A program made the translations under genes and the position numbers. Shown here in pieces: positions 33,714 through 42,631 of a DNA stretch of 64,000 nucleotides (its first letter is position 1; every line of letters starts with the position of its first letter). The notes beneath the pieces were generated by a model. The model was not told the DNA's origin and made no database searches. It saw nothing but the letters and a program-made list of their open reading frames with translations. The stretch lies in contig NZ_JAHFZZ010000008.1 in NCBI RefSeq assembly GCF_018603905.1, positions 310,001 to 374,000 on the forward strand. Reading direction: 5' to 3'. The DNA is from Nonomuraea sp. NEAU-A123. Its GTDB lineage: Bacteria; Actinomycetota; Actinomycetes; Streptosporangiales; Streptosporangiaceae.

Positions 33714-35666
33714 TAGTGGCGGAGTGCCCGGCCCGCTGAGGGCGGAGGCCGTGTCCAGGAGGTCGTACGTCCCGTCCGGCCAGGCCACGCGGGCGAGCGC
33801 CGGGCCGTCCCAGGACAGGACCGGCGCCCGGTCCGGCTCCTGCCCGCCGAGGAACACCGCCACGTCGTACCACCTGTCCGGCAGCGCGGGCGTGGTGGTG
33901 GCGCACCAGGGGACAAGCGTCCAGGGGGCGAGCGGCGAGGAGTTCCCGGCGGCGACCACACCGCGCAGGTCCAGCCCCGGGCCCGCGACAACGCGGGAGT
34001 GCATGGTGCCGTTCGACACGGCGGCCGTATCGGTTTGGACGGGTTCCGGAGCCGGCAGCGGCCATCCGCCGACACGCAGCGGACCACGCTCCGCCGCCGT
34101 GGCCGCCAGCCGGACCAGGCGCACCTCCCAAGGACCGCGTACGGCGGAGATCAGGTCGATCCACGGCCCGAGGCGTACCGTCCCGGCCCGCCCGTAGCCG
34201 TGGTCCGGGCGCTCGCCCTCAGGAGTGACCCAGTGGGCCTGCCAGCGCGAGGCCCCGATCGCCGTTCTTGAGGGGAGGCGGTCGAGGAGGAGCGTCTCGA
34301 ATCCCGTGCGATGGCTGGGCCGCCCGCCCTGGTCGAGGAGCACGACCGACTGGTCGAGGGGGTCGGCGGCGTGCTCACCCGCGAGCACGGGCGAGGTGGC
34401 GGTCGAGTAGCCCAGCCGCGCGTACAGGGGCGAGTCGGTCAGGTGCGTACCGGGATGGGAGTGGTCGGTGCCGTGGTTGATCACCCGCACGACGCCGTCG
34501 GCACGGGTGCCGCTGACCAGCCAGCCGGGCGCGCGGACGACGCGGTGGTAGTCGCCGGACTCGACCGGCAGCGGCTCCTCGACGGCCGTCCACACCGGGT
34601 GGTCGGCGGGCAGGGACAGGCCGAAGAAGCCCTTGGCCGCCCAGTACGGCGAGCCGGGCCCGGAGTAGGACTGGGCCAGCGGCGGCCAGGCTCCGTGCCA
34701 GCCCGAGGTCAGGACTCCGTCCTCGTCCGGCGCTCCGCGTTCGGTGAAGTGGCGGGCGATGCCGGAGGCGGCACGGCGCAGCAACCCTGGGGCGGGCGTC
34801 GCCGTCCCGGCACGGGCGCCGGCCCAGAACTGGGTGGCGGCGGCGAACCGGTAGATGAGGCTGCGTCCCTGGACGAGGGGCGATCCGTCGGCGCCGATGA
34901 GGTGGACGGCGTCGCCCAGGTAGCGTTCGAGCCGCTCCAGGTAGAGCGGTCGCCGCGCGTCCGCCGCCGGATCGCCGGCGGCCATCTCGCTCCACATCAG
35001 CGGGTAGAACTGCAGCGCCCATCCCGCGTAGTGATCGTAGGCGCGTTCGGCACCGTCGGCGTACCAGCCGTTCTCCCTGGCGAAGCCGTCGGTGAACGAG
35101 AGCCCCTTCTCGATGTCCGCGCGCTCGAAGGGCCCGCCGACGGAGGCGAGGAACTGCTCGACCACGATCTGGAACCAGATCCAGTTGATCGGCGGGTAGT
35201 CCGAGCCGACCGCGGGCGCGAGGTAGTCCACGACCTGCTCCCGCACGATCGGGTCGAGCCGGTCCCACAGCCACGGCTTCGTCAGGTGGAGCACCAGCGC
35301 GATCGACGCGGCCTCGACCTTCGCCTGGTCATGCTCGTCGAGGCGCACCCAGCGCTCGGGTGAGCGGGGATCCGTCCCGGCGGCGAGGCCCCGCGCGTAC
35401 CACTCCATCAGGCCCAGCGGATCGCGCCCGCCCTCCCCCGCCACCCGGAATCCGGCGGCCAGGAACGTGCGCGCGAACCCTTCCAGCGCGTCGACGTCGG
35501 TCCCGTAACCGCCCGGCGGGCCGGGGAAGGAGACGCGCGCGTGCGAGGCCGACGTGTACCGCCGGGCGGACAGGAGGAGATGGTCGGCGAGTGCCGCCCA
35601 GTGGTTCCGGGTCCATCCGGTGTGGGGCGAGAGCCGCAGGTCGTCGAACTCCCGCAGCATGAGCAT
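33711..35666 (-). CDS. DUF2264 family protein
   Basis: This 651-aa protein starts at ATG 35666 behind AGGGGGAT; the frame extends to 35768 without a ribosome site. The N-terminal ~400 residues match DUF2264 (GWTRNHWAALADHLLLSARRY, PPINWIWFQIVVEQFLASVGG, DGWYADG-like, YYAGWALQFYPLMW segments), an (alpha/alpha)6-toroid family associated with polysaccharide utilisation. The C-terminal part is a beta-sheet domain. There is no signal peptide. It resembles glycoside hydrolase/lyase toroids, but the reaction is unknown. It is divergent from the hydroxyacid dehydrogenase and its importer, with operator-like sequences between them. Confidence 0.85.
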   Translation of the reverse strand: MLMLREFDDLRLSPHTGWTRNHWAALADHLLLSARRYTSASHARVSFPGPPGGYGTDVDALEGFARTFLAAGFRVAGEGGRDPLGLMEWYARGLAAGTDPRSPERWVRLDEHDQAKVEAASIALVLHLTKPWLWDRLDPIVREQVVDYLAPAVGSDYPPINWIWFQIVVEQFLASVGGPFERADIEKGLSFTDGFARENGWYADGAERAYDHYAGWALQFYPLMWSEMAAGDPAADARRPLYLERLERYLGDAVHLIGADGSPLVQGRSLIYRFAAATQFWAGARAGTATPAPGLLRRAASGIARHFTERGAPDEDGVLTSGWHGAWPPLAQSYSGPGSPYWAAKGFFGLSLPADHPVWTAVEEPLPVESGDYHRVVRAPGWLVSGTRADGVVRVINHGTDHSHPGTHLTDSPLYARLGYSTATSPVLAGEHAADPLDQSVVLLDQGGRPSHRTGFETLLLDRLPSRTAIGASRWQAHWVTPEGERPDHGYGRAGTVRLGPWIDLISAVRGPWEVRLVRLAATAAERGPLRVGGWPLPAPEPVQTDTAAVSNGTMHSRVVAGPGLDLRGVVAAGNSSPLAPWTLVPWCATTTPALPDRWYDVAVFLGGQEPDRAPVLSWDGPALARVAWPDGTYDLLDTASALSGPGTPPL

Positions 35667-35761
35667 GGATCCCCCTGGTCGTGATCGCGTCAGTGTGTCC
35701 CGGGAGTTAACGCGAAGGTTTCCGCCCGCGTCAAGACACGCCACACGCCTTCGTACGATAA

Positions 35762-35792
35762 CGATCAATATCGATCACATAACGTGATCGAT
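35762..35792. promoter_or_regulatory. Operator-like CGATCA inverted repeat between DUF2264 and the importer operon
   Basis: A perfect 9-bp inverted repeat atcgatcac-ataac-gtgatcgat (35770-35792) is flanked on the left by another CGATCA (35762-35767) and on the right by TGATCG at 35823-35828 and 35833-35838. The hexamer is shared with the heparinase promoter at 30502-30555, so one regulator may bind both regions. Confidence 0.55.
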
Positions 35793-35846
35793 CCGATTAA
35801 CAAAGCATTGACGTGATTGAAATGATCGGACATGATCGGCGGCACT

Positions 35847-35860
35847 GGTAAGCGCTTGCC
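35847..35860. promoter_or_regulatory. LacI-family-like operator GGTAAGCGCTTGCC
   Basis: This near-perfect palindrome has the AAGCGCTT core typical of LacI-family operators of actinomycetes. It ends 15 bp before the start codon of the hydroxyacid dehydrogenase and would block the importer operon. No HTH-type LacI protein is encoded in this cluster; the hybrid regulator has a DeoR HTH. Confidence 0.55.
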
Positions 35861-35875
35861 GCCGAAGGGAACCTG

Positions 35876-36883
35876 GTGAGAAGACCCCCTGCCCTGCTGG
35901 TCATGGACCCAGCGAAGTTCGGCGTGCAGTTTCAGGAGGCGCAGCTTCGCCGGTTGCACGACCTGGTCGAGCTGGGAGAGCCGATCGTGACCGACGACCT
36001 CGACGAGCCCGCCGTACGCCGCCGGCTGCGCGATGTCGAGGTGCTGGTGACCTCCTGGGGCTGCCCACCGCTGACGACCGAGAGGCTGGCCGACGCACCG
36101 CGGCTACAGGCGATCTTCCACTGCGCGGGGACGGTACGCACATTCGTCACCGACGAGGTCTGGCGACGCGGGATCCTCGTCACCAACGCCGCCGACGAGA
36201 ACGCGATCCCGGTGGCCGAGTTCACCCTGGCCGCGGTCATCTTCGCCGGGAAGAAGGTCCCGTTCCTCGCCCAGGACGCGCGCAGCAACCGCGCCGACTG
36301 GTCCTTCGCAGCCGGCCGCGGCGAGCTGACCAACCGCGGGCGCACGATCGGCGTCGTCGGCTTCTCCCGCGTGGGGCGCCGGGTGGTCGAACGGCTCCGC
36401 GGTCTGGAGGTGGACGTCCTCGTCGCCGATCCCTATGCCGACCCGGCCGAGGTGAGCGCGGCGGGCGCCCGGCTGCTCCCGCTGCCCGAACTGCTGCCGC
36501 GCTGTGACGTGCTCACCCTGCACGTCCCGGAGCTGCCGTCCACCCACCACCTCATCGGAGCGGCCGAACTGGCCCTCCTGCGTGACGGGACGACCCTCAT
36601 CAACACCGCGCGCGGCTCCGTCCTGGACACCGCCGCCCTGGAGCGGGAGTGCGCCCAGGGCCGGCTCGACGCGATCCTCGACGTCACCGACCCGGAGCCG
36701 TTGCCGAGCACGTCACCGCTGTACGACCTGCCCAACGTCATGATCACCCCCCACGTCGCCGGATCTCTGGGATCAGAGACCCGGCGGATGAGTGAGAGCG
36801 CGCTCGACGAGCTCGAACGCTACCTGTCCGGTCAGCCGCCCCGCGCGGCCGTGACCGCCGACGAGTTCATGGTGAGCGCCTGA
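35876..36883 (+). CDS. D-2-hydroxyacid dehydrogenase family protein
   Basis: This 335-aa protein starts at GTG 35876 after GAAGGGA. It has a split substrate domain and a NAD-binding domain (TIGVVGFSRVGRRVVERL), followed by NTARGSVLDTAAL (catalytic Arg), DVTDPEPLP (Glu) and ITPHVAGSLGSE (His). The triad is intact. It oxidises or reduces a 2-hydroxy/2-oxo acid with NAD(P). As first gene of the importer operon it probably handles an uronic-acid-derived or keto-acid intermediate of the imported sugar (inference). Confidence 0.9.
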   Translation: MRRPPALLVMDPAKFGVQFQEAQLRRLHDLVELGEPIVTDDLDEPAVRRRLRDVEVLVTSWGCPPLTTERLADAPRLQAIFHCAGTVRTFVTDEVWRRGILVTNAADENAIPVAEFTLAAVIFAGKKVPFLAQDARSNRADWSFAAGRGELTNRGRTIGVVGFSRVGRRVVERLRGLEVDVLVADPYADPAEVSAAGARLLPLPELLPRCDVLTLHVPELPSTHHLIGAAELALLRDGTTLINTARGSVLDTAALERECAQGRLDAILDVTDPEPLPSTSPLYDLPNVMITPHVAGSLGSETRRMSESALDELERYLSGQPPRAAVTADEFMVSA

Positions 36884-36920
36884 GCCCTGAGACCGGCTCG
36901 AAAGAAAGGAGTCCGGATCA

Positions 36921-38222
36921 ATGATCGCTTCGAACACGCCAGGAAGGGCCGGAGTGCGACGCCACCTAATGAAGACCCTGGGAGTCGCGGCAGCGCTCTC
37001 GCTCGCTGTCACCGCCTGCGGCGGCTCCGCCGAGCCGGCGAGCGGCGGCGGGAACGTCACGCTGACCGTCACGGTGTGGAACCTCGCCAAGACCCCCGAG
37101 TTCAAGGCGCTCTTCGACGCCTTCCAGCAGGCGAACCCCACCATCAAGATCCAGCCGGTGGACATCCTCGCCGATGACTACGCCGAGAAGGTCACCACGA
37201 TGCTCGCCGGTGGCGACGACACCGACGTGATCACGATGAAGAACGTCACGGACTACTCGCGCTACTCCAGCCGCGGGCAGCTCCTGGAGATCACCGACCT
37301 GGCCAAGTCGGCCGACACCGCGAAACTGGCGGGCCTGGACGCCTTCAAGGTCAGCGACAAGTACTTCGCGCTGCCGTACCGGCAGGACTTCTGGCTGCTC
37401 TACTACAACAAGACGTACTTCGACAAGGCAGGCGTCAAGGCTCCCGCCGCCCTCACCTGGGACGAGTACGCCAAGCTCGCGCAGCAGCTCACGAAGACCG
37501 AGGGCGGCAAGAAGGTCTATGGCACCTACCAGCACACCTGGCGGTCCGTGGTGCAGGCCATCGCGGCGGCCCAGACGGGTGGCGACCAGCTCAGTGGCGA
37601 CTACTCCTTCTTCGCCGACCAGTACGCGACCACGCTCGGGCTGCAGAAGAGCGGCGCGGCCCTCGACTTCGGCACCGCGATGGCGCAGAAGTCGGACTAC
37701 CGCACGATGTTCGAGACCGGAGCGACGGCCATGATGCCCATGGGCACCTGGTACATCTCCGGCATCCTGGAGGCCAAGGCCAACGGCAAGACCGACGTCG
37801 ACTGGGCGCTGGCCCCGATGCCGCAGCGCCCCGGCGGCACGGGCGTGACGACCTTCGGCTCGCCGACCGCTTTCGCCGTCAACAAGAAGGCCGAGCACGC
37901 CGACGCGGCCAAGAAGTTCGTGCAGTTCGCCGCTGGCAAGGCGGGCGCCGAAGCCATCACCAAGGTGGGCGTGGTGCCGGCGCTGCAGAGCCCGGAGATC
38001 ACCGACACCTACTTCTCGATCAAGGGCATGCCCACCGACGAGGTGTCCAAGAAGGCGTTCGCGCCGGACAAGGTGGTGCTGGAGATGCCGGTCAGCGAGC
38101 ACACCTCCGACATCGACACGATCCTCAAGGAGGAGCACGAGCTCATCATGGTCGGCGACAAATCGGCCGCCGACGGCATCCGCTCGATGAACGAGCGGGT
38201 CAAGAGCGAAGTGCTCAACTAG
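36921..38222 (+). CDS. Sugar ABC transporter substrate-binding lipoprotein
   Basis: This 433-aa protein starts at ATG 36921 with AAGGAG upstream. The signal peptide begins with RRHLMKTLG and ends in lipobox LAVTAC (Cys ~33). The mature part is a family-1 extracellular solute-binding protein (VTLTVTVWNLAKTPEFKALF, FNKTYFDKAG-like LYYNKTYFDKAGV, GATAMMPMGTWYISG). It delivers a mono- or oligosaccharide to the two permeases directly downstream. No ATPase gene is in the operon, so a shared MsiK-type ATPase is likely. Confidence 0.93.
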   Translation: MIASNTPGRAGVRRHLMKTLGVAAALSLAVTACGGSAEPASGGGNVTLTVTVWNLAKTPEFKALFDAFQQANPTIKIQPVDILADDYAEKVTTMLAGGDDTDVITMKNVTDYSRYSSRGQLLEITDLAKSADTAKLAGLDAFKVSDKYFALPYRQDFWLLYYNKTYFDKAGVKAPAALTWDEYAKLAQQLTKTEGGKKVYGTYQHTWRSVVQAIAAAQTGGDQLSGDYSFFADQYATTLGLQKSGAALDFGTAMAQKSDYRTMFETGATAMMPMGTWYISGILEAKANGKTDVDWALAPMPQRPGGTGVTTFGSPTAFAVNKKAEHADAAKKFVQFAAGKAGAEAITKVGVVPALQSPEITDTYFSIKGMPTDEVSKKAFAPDKVVLEMPVSEHTSDIDTILKEEHELIMVGDKSAADGIRSMNERVKSEVLN

Positions 38223-38288
38223 GGACCGGCCCGCGGGCCCGGGATGCGTCCGGGCCCGCACGATCCGGAGGAGTCGAGAAGGACGGCC

Positions 38289-39209
38289 ATGGCTCACGTT
38301 GCAACACCACCGGCGACCACCGCCCCGCCTCACCGGCGACGGGCCTGGCGCGACATCCTCATCGGGTGGAGCTTCATCCTCCCGAACTTCGTCGGCTTCG
38401 CCCTGTTCACGCTCATCCCGATGGTGGCGGCGTTCGCCCTGGCGTTCCTGGACTGGGACTCCTACAGCACGCCGGAATGGGTGGGCCTGGACAACTTCCA
38501 GCGGCTGTTCTCCGACGAGAACTTCCACGTCGCCCTGCGTAACACCCTCTACTACGCGCTCGGCCACATCCCGCTGACGCTGGTCGCCGCGCTCGGCCTG
38601 GCCATCGCGCTCAACCGGAAGCTGCGCGGGGTGGCGTTCTTCCGCACCGCGGCGTTCTTCCCGTACATCACCTCGCTGGTCGCCGTGGCCATCGTGTGGA
38701 ACATGCTCTTCAACCCGACGGCGGGACCGATCAACCAGCTCCTCGAAGCGCTCGGCGTGGCGCATCCGCCCAAGTGGGTGGCCAGCACGGACTGGGCGAT
38801 GCCGGCCGTGATCGTCACCAGCGTGTGGCGGGACATGGGCTACTACATGGTGCTCTACCTCGCCGGCCTGCAGACGATCCCCAAGGAGTACTACGAGGCC
38901 GCGCGGGTGGACGGCGCCAACGCCTGGCAGCGGTTCTGGGGCATCACTCTGCCGTGCCTGCGGCCCACGACGTTCTTCGTGGTCGTCATGCTGACGATCC
39001 AGAGCTTCAAGGTCCTCGACCTCATCGTGGTCATGACCGACGGCGGCCCGGGCCGCAGCACGCTGGTGCTGAGCCAGCTCATCTACCGGGAAGGCATCAT
39101 CGAGGGCAAGTTCGGCTACTCGTCGGCGATCGCCCTGGTGCTGTTCGTCATCGTGCTGACCGTCACCGTCGTCCAGTTCCGTATCAACGAGCGGAGGAGC
39201 GCCCGATGA
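38289..39209 (+). CDS. Sugar ABC transporter permease (MalF type)
   Basis: This 306-aa protein starts at ATG 38289 with AGAAGGA upstream. It has six membrane helices; the first starts ILIGWSFILPNFVGFALF, and the conserved EAA loop is EAARVDGANAWQRFWGITLP. It forms the importer channel together with the next gene, whose ATG overlaps its TGA (ATGA). Confidence 0.94.
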   Translation: MAHVATPPATTAPPHRRRAWRDILIGWSFILPNFVGFALFTLIPMVAAFALAFLDWDSYSTPEWVGLDNFQRLFSDENFHVALRNTLYYALGHIPLTLVAALGLAIALNRKLRGVAFFRTAAFFPYITSLVAVAIVWNMLFNPTAGPINQLLEALGVAHPPKWVASTDWAMPAVIVTSVWRDMGYYMVLYLAGLQTIPKEYYEAARVDGANAWQRFWGITLPCLRPTTFFVVVMLTIQSFKVLDLIVVMTDGGPGRSTLVLSQLIYREGIIEGKFGYSSAIALVLFVIVLTVTVVQFRINERRSAR

Positions 39210-40102
39210 CCGCACTGCACGATGCTCCCCCGGCCGCCGCCCAGCGGCGCCCGCCGGCGGGGGCCGAGGACGGGGACCGTTCCGGCGGGAGCCCGCTCCG
39301 CAGGGCGCTGGCCTACCTCACGCTCACCGTGCTCGCCGTGCTGGTGCTCGTGCCGTTCGCCTGGATGGTGTCGTCCGCGCTGAAGCGCGACAACGAGGTC
39401 TTCGCGGTGCCCATCCAGTGGATCCCCCGGGAACTGCGCTGGTCGAACTTCGTGGAGATCTGGGAACGCATCCCGCTGCTCACCTACCTGGGCAACTCGG
39501 CGTTCCTGTCCGTGACGATCACGCTGCTGCAGCTGCTCACCGGGAGCTTCGCGGCCTACGGGTTCGCCAAGGTGCGCTTTCCGGGGCGGGACGCGTTGTT
39601 CGTCGCCTACATCGCCACCATCGCCGTGCCATGGCAGGCGTACATGGTGCCGCAGTACATCATGATGCAGAAAGCCGACCTGACGAACACCTATTGGGCG
39701 ATCATCCTGCTGCAGGCGTTCGGCGCCTTCGGTGTGTTCCTCATGCGCCAGTACTACATGTCCATCCCGGACGACCTGTGCGAAGCGGCCCGGATCGACG
39801 GGCTGAGTGAGTACGGCATCTACTGGCGGATCATCCTGCCGCTGTCCAAACCGGCGCTGGCCAGCCTGGCCCTGCTCACCTTCGTCAACACGTGGAACGA
39901 CTACATGGGGCCGTTCATCTACCTGACGAGCAACGAGCTGTGGACCGTACAGCTCGGCCTGCGCTCGTTCGTCGGGCAGTACGACGCCGAGTACGCGATG
40001 ATGATGACCGGCGCGGTGCTGTCGGTGCTGCCGATCCTGGTCATCTTCCTGCTGGGGCAGCGCTACTTCATCCGCGGCATCGCCACGAGCGGGCTGAAGT
40101 GA
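39206..40102 (+). CDS. Sugar ABC transporter permease (MalG type)
   Basis: This 298-aa protein is translationally coupled to the first permease (ATGA). A Pro-rich cytosolic start is followed by six helices (YLTLTVLAVLVLVPFAWMV first) and the EAA loop CEAARIDGLSEYGIYWRIIL. It is the partner of the MalF-type permease in sugar import and is followed at once (TGATG) by a small membrane-protein gene. Confidence 0.94.
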   Translation: MTALHDAPPAAAQRRPPAGAEDGDRSGGSPLRRALAYLTLTVLAVLVLVPFAWMVSSALKRDNEVFAVPIQWIPRELRWSNFVEIWERIPLLTYLGNSAFLSVTITLLQLLTGSFAAYGFAKVRFPGRDALFVAYIATIAVPWQAYMVPQYIMMQKADLTNTYWAIILLQAFGAFGVFLMRQYYMSIPDDLCEAARIDGLSEYGIYWRIILPLSKPALASLALLTFVNTWNDYMGPFIYLTSNELWTVQLGLRSFVGQYDAEYAMMMTGAVLSVLPILVIFLLGQRYFIRGIATSGLK

Positions 40103-40797
40103 TGAGCGGGCCCGGCGCGGCGCTGCGGAGCCTGTTCCGCCCGGCCGAACAGGCGACGTACGAGAAGGTCTTCGGCACCGTCTACGTCGGCCTCATGACG
40201 AACGTCCTGCTCGCCATCACCTGCGCGCCGCTCCTGGCGGCGCTCGCGGTCGTCCGGGACCCGCTGGCGTCGTGGCCGTTCTTCCTCGCGCTGTCGTCGC
40301 TGTGCGCGCCCGCGCTGGCCGGGGCGTTCAACTGCTTCGCCGCGCTGGGCGACGGCTCGATCACCGTCTTCCGTACGTTCTGGGACGGCTACCGCCGCGG
40401 CGTCCGCGCGCTCGCCCTCTGGGCGGCCGGCGCCGTGGCCGTGAGCGTCCTGGCTCTGGACGCCGTCGTGGTCGCGCGCACCGCCTGGGGACCGGCGCTC
40501 GCGCCGTTCTTCGCCACGGCGGCGGCGCTGGTGGTGGCCGTGGTCGTGGCCTCGCTCGTGCTGCTGGCCGAGCCACGGCGCGAGCGCCCGCGGCTGCGGG
40601 ACCTCGTGCGTCCCAGCCTCTACCTGGTGGCGCGGCGCTGGTACCTGGTCGCCGTCAGCCTCGCCGTGCTCGTCCTGGCCGTGGCCGTCATCCTGGTCAA
40701 GCCGGTGATCGGCGTCCTGGTGCTGTGCTCACCCCTGCTGTACGTCGCGTGGGCCACCATCAGGTTCATCGTCGCCCCGGCCTTCGGTAAACCTTGA
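40102..40797 (+). CDS. DUF624/YesL-like membrane protein of the importer operon
   Basis: This 231-aa protein starts at ATG 40102, sharing one base with the permease stop. It has about five membrane helices and a conserved-looking cytosolic DGSITVFRTFWDGYRRGVRAL segment. Position at the end of a CUT1 sugar importer operon, size and helix pattern match the YesL/DUF624 family found with such transporters. Its role there (perhaps coupling transport to regulation) is not established. Confidence 0.72.
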   Translation: MSGPGAALRSLFRPAEQATYEKVFGTVYVGLMTNVLLAITCAPLLAALAVVRDPLASWPFFLALSSLCAPALAGAFNCFAALGDGSITVFRTFWDGYRRGVRALALWAAGAVAVSVLALDAVVVARTAWGPALAPFFATAAALVVAVVVASLVLLAEPRRERPRLRDLVRPSLYLVARRWYLVAVSLAVLVLAVAVILVKPVIGVLVLCSPLLYVAWATIRFIVAPAFGKP

Positions 40798-40842
40798 TGT
40801 CGCAGGTCAGGGCAGTGATCATCGGCGGTTTAGAGTGTACGG

Positions 40843-41667
40843 GTGCTCAGGATGGTGCTGTCTCTGACCCTGCTCGACCCGACCGGCCTCGCGGTGGTCC
40901 CCCAGCGATCGGTACCTCCCCGCAGGGTGCTGACACCGGACGGCGACCGCCTGGGGTACGCGCCGGTCGCCCGTCCCTACACCGGCGCACAGCGGCTCAT
41001 CGGGGTGCTGCTCGGGCGTGATCCGGTCAGCAGGACGACCGTGCTGTGCGGGGGCGCGGTGATCAGGTCGCGCAGCCGCAGCCTGGTGCTGACGGCCGCG
41101 CACTGCCTCTACCACGACGGCCGGCCGCTGCGGCAGGTGGCCTTCCTGCCGGGGTTCGACCAGGGCCGGCCGCCGCTCGGGGTCTGGCCCGCCCGGCGGA
41201 CCTGGGTGCCCGAACAGTGGCAGGGGCGGCCGTACTCGGCGGCGTTGCTGCCGTACGACGTCGGGCTGGTCGGGGTGGTGCGGCGCGGGGGCACGCTGGA
41301 GGCCGCGACCGGGCGCGGGCTGCGTCCGCTGGCCACCCGCAGGGGTACGTCGCTGCGCGGGCTCGACCTGCTCGGCTATCCTGCTGGGCGGCGGTATCCC
41401 GGCACCCGGATGTACCACTGTGTGGGGGACGCCGATGAGGGCACCAGCCGGGGGCCGGGGGTGCTGGTGACGCGGAACTGCCACGCTCCGTCCGGCGGCA
41501 GCGGCGGGCCGGCCGTGTACGGGGAGACGGTGGCGGGCGTGGTGTCGTCCTCCAGCCCGATGAGTGACGCGGGCGGGTTCACGGTGCTGACCCGGCTCGG
41601 CAGGCGGTCGTTCGGCCGCCTGCTGGCCACCGCCGACTCCTGGATGCGCCGCGGGCAGCGCTCGTGA
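40843..41667 (+). CDS. Trypsin-like serine protease
   Basis: This 274-aa protein starts at GTG 40843, seven bases after a TAGAGT -10-like box, so it may be leaderless; ATG 40852 is an alternative. The chymotrypsin fold is clear from VLTAAHCLYHDG (catalytic His), LPYDVGLVGVV (Asp) and SGGSGGPAVYG (Ser), with Cys pairs around the His and Ser loops. The N-terminus is only weakly signal-peptide-like (LRMVLSLTLLDPTGLAVV), so export is uncertain. No inhibitor or substrate gene is adjacent. Confidence 0.82.
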   Translation: MLRMVLSLTLLDPTGLAVVPQRSVPPRRVLTPDGDRLGYAPVARPYTGAQRLIGVLLGRDPVSRTTVLCGGAVIRSRSRSLVLTAAHCLYHDGRPLRQVAFLPGFDQGRPPLGVWPARRTWVPEQWQGRPYSAALLPYDVGLVGVVRRGGTLEAATGRGLRPLATRRGTSLRGLDLLGYPAGRRYPGTRMYHCVGDADEGTSRGPGVLVTRNCHAPSGGSGGPAVYGETVAGVVSSSSPMSDAGGFTVLTRLGRRSFGRLLATADSWMRRGQRS

Positions 41668-41743
41668 CACCCCCCGCGCCATACAGGCCCGCACAGACAG
41701 CGGCGATCAGGTGGTACGGGTGATCAAAAGGTTTTTTTGGGGG

Positions 41744-42631
41744 TCAGGAGGCGTTCGCGACGATGTCCTCGCAGATGGCGTGGCTGATCAGCGCGTCGTC
41801 CGCGCTGATCGTGCGGCCCTCGCGGACCGCGACGAGGAACTCCAGGCAGATCTGCTCGATGCCACGCTGCCGTCCGACCGGCACCCAGTCGGGCCGCCGG
41901 GTGAGCGTCTCGCCGCCCATGTAGTCGACCACGTCGCCCAGGTTGACCACCCGGCGCTTGACGCCGTCGCCCATGACCTCGCAGGTCTCCTCCGTGGCGC
42001 CGCTGACCCGGTTCATCAGGCCGATGGCGGTGAAGCCGTCACCGGACAGCTCCAGCACGATGTGCTCGAGCAGGCCATCCCGGACGCGGGTCCTGATCCG
42101 GGTCCCGGTCACCTCGCCGGGGGCGAGGAACCGCAGCGTGTCGACCACATGAATGAAGTCATCAAATATCACCCGCCGAGGGACATCAGGGTTTTTCTCG
42201 CGGTTCTTCGCCATCAGCACGACATGCCGGGGAAGGGCGAGCAGCCCGGTGTATCCGGGAGCGTAGCGGCGGTTGAAGCCGACCATCAGCGACCGCCGCT
42301 CCGCCTTGGCCAGCCGTACGAGGGACTCGCAGTCGGCCAGGTTGTCGGCGATCGGCTTGTCCACGTAGACGTGCACCCCGGCGTCGAGCAGCGGCTCGAC
42401 GAGCTCGCGGTGGGCTCCGGTGGCGGCGTGCACGAACGCGGCCTCGACCCCGCTCTTGATCACGTCATCCACCGAGGTGGACCGGCCGGCGATCCGGTAG
42501 GTGTCGCCGAGCCGGTCCAGGGTCTTGTTGTTGCGCGTACAGAGGTGCAGGTCGAGGCCCGGCTGGGCGGCGAGCACAGGCAGGTAGGCCTTCTCCGCGA
42601 TGTCGCCCAGACCGATCATGGCTATCTTCAC
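41744..42631 (-). CDS. Gfo/Idh/MocA family oxidoreductase
   Basis: This 295-aa protein starts at GTG 42631, overlapping the upstream epimerase stop (GTGA); the longer open frame upstream is shadow of that gene. The Rossmann entry KIAMIGLGDIAEKAYLPVL, the nucleotide and active-site segment HVYVDKPIAD (catalytic Lys) and FNRRYAPGY are typical. It is an NAD(P)-dependent sugar-type dehydrogenase with unknown substrate. It is the last gene of the YrdB-epimerase-Gfo operon divergent from a TetR gene. An AAAAAAA/TTTTTTT run at 41731-41738 just after the stop may aid termination. Confidence 0.88.
   Translation of the reverse strand: MKIAMIGLGDIAEKAYLPVLAAQPGLDLHLCTRNNKTLDRLGDTYRIAGRSTSVDDVIKSGVEAAFVHAATGAHRELVEPLLDAGVHVYVDKPIADNLADCESLVRLAKAERRSLMVGFNRRYAPGYTGLLALPRHVVLMAKNREKNPDVPRRVIFDDFIHVVDTLRFLAPGEVTGTRIRTRVRDGLLEHIVLELSGDGFTAIGLMNRVSGATEETCEVMGDGVKRRVVNLGDVVDYMGGETLTRRPDWVPVGRQRGIEQICLEFLVAVREGRTISADDALISHAICEDIVANAS

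Noticed and set aside
36966..39215. 749-codon minus-strand frame across the sugar importer genes
   Set aside because: It covers several genes with strong motifs on the other strand; composition is His/Asp/Arg-rich shadow sequence.
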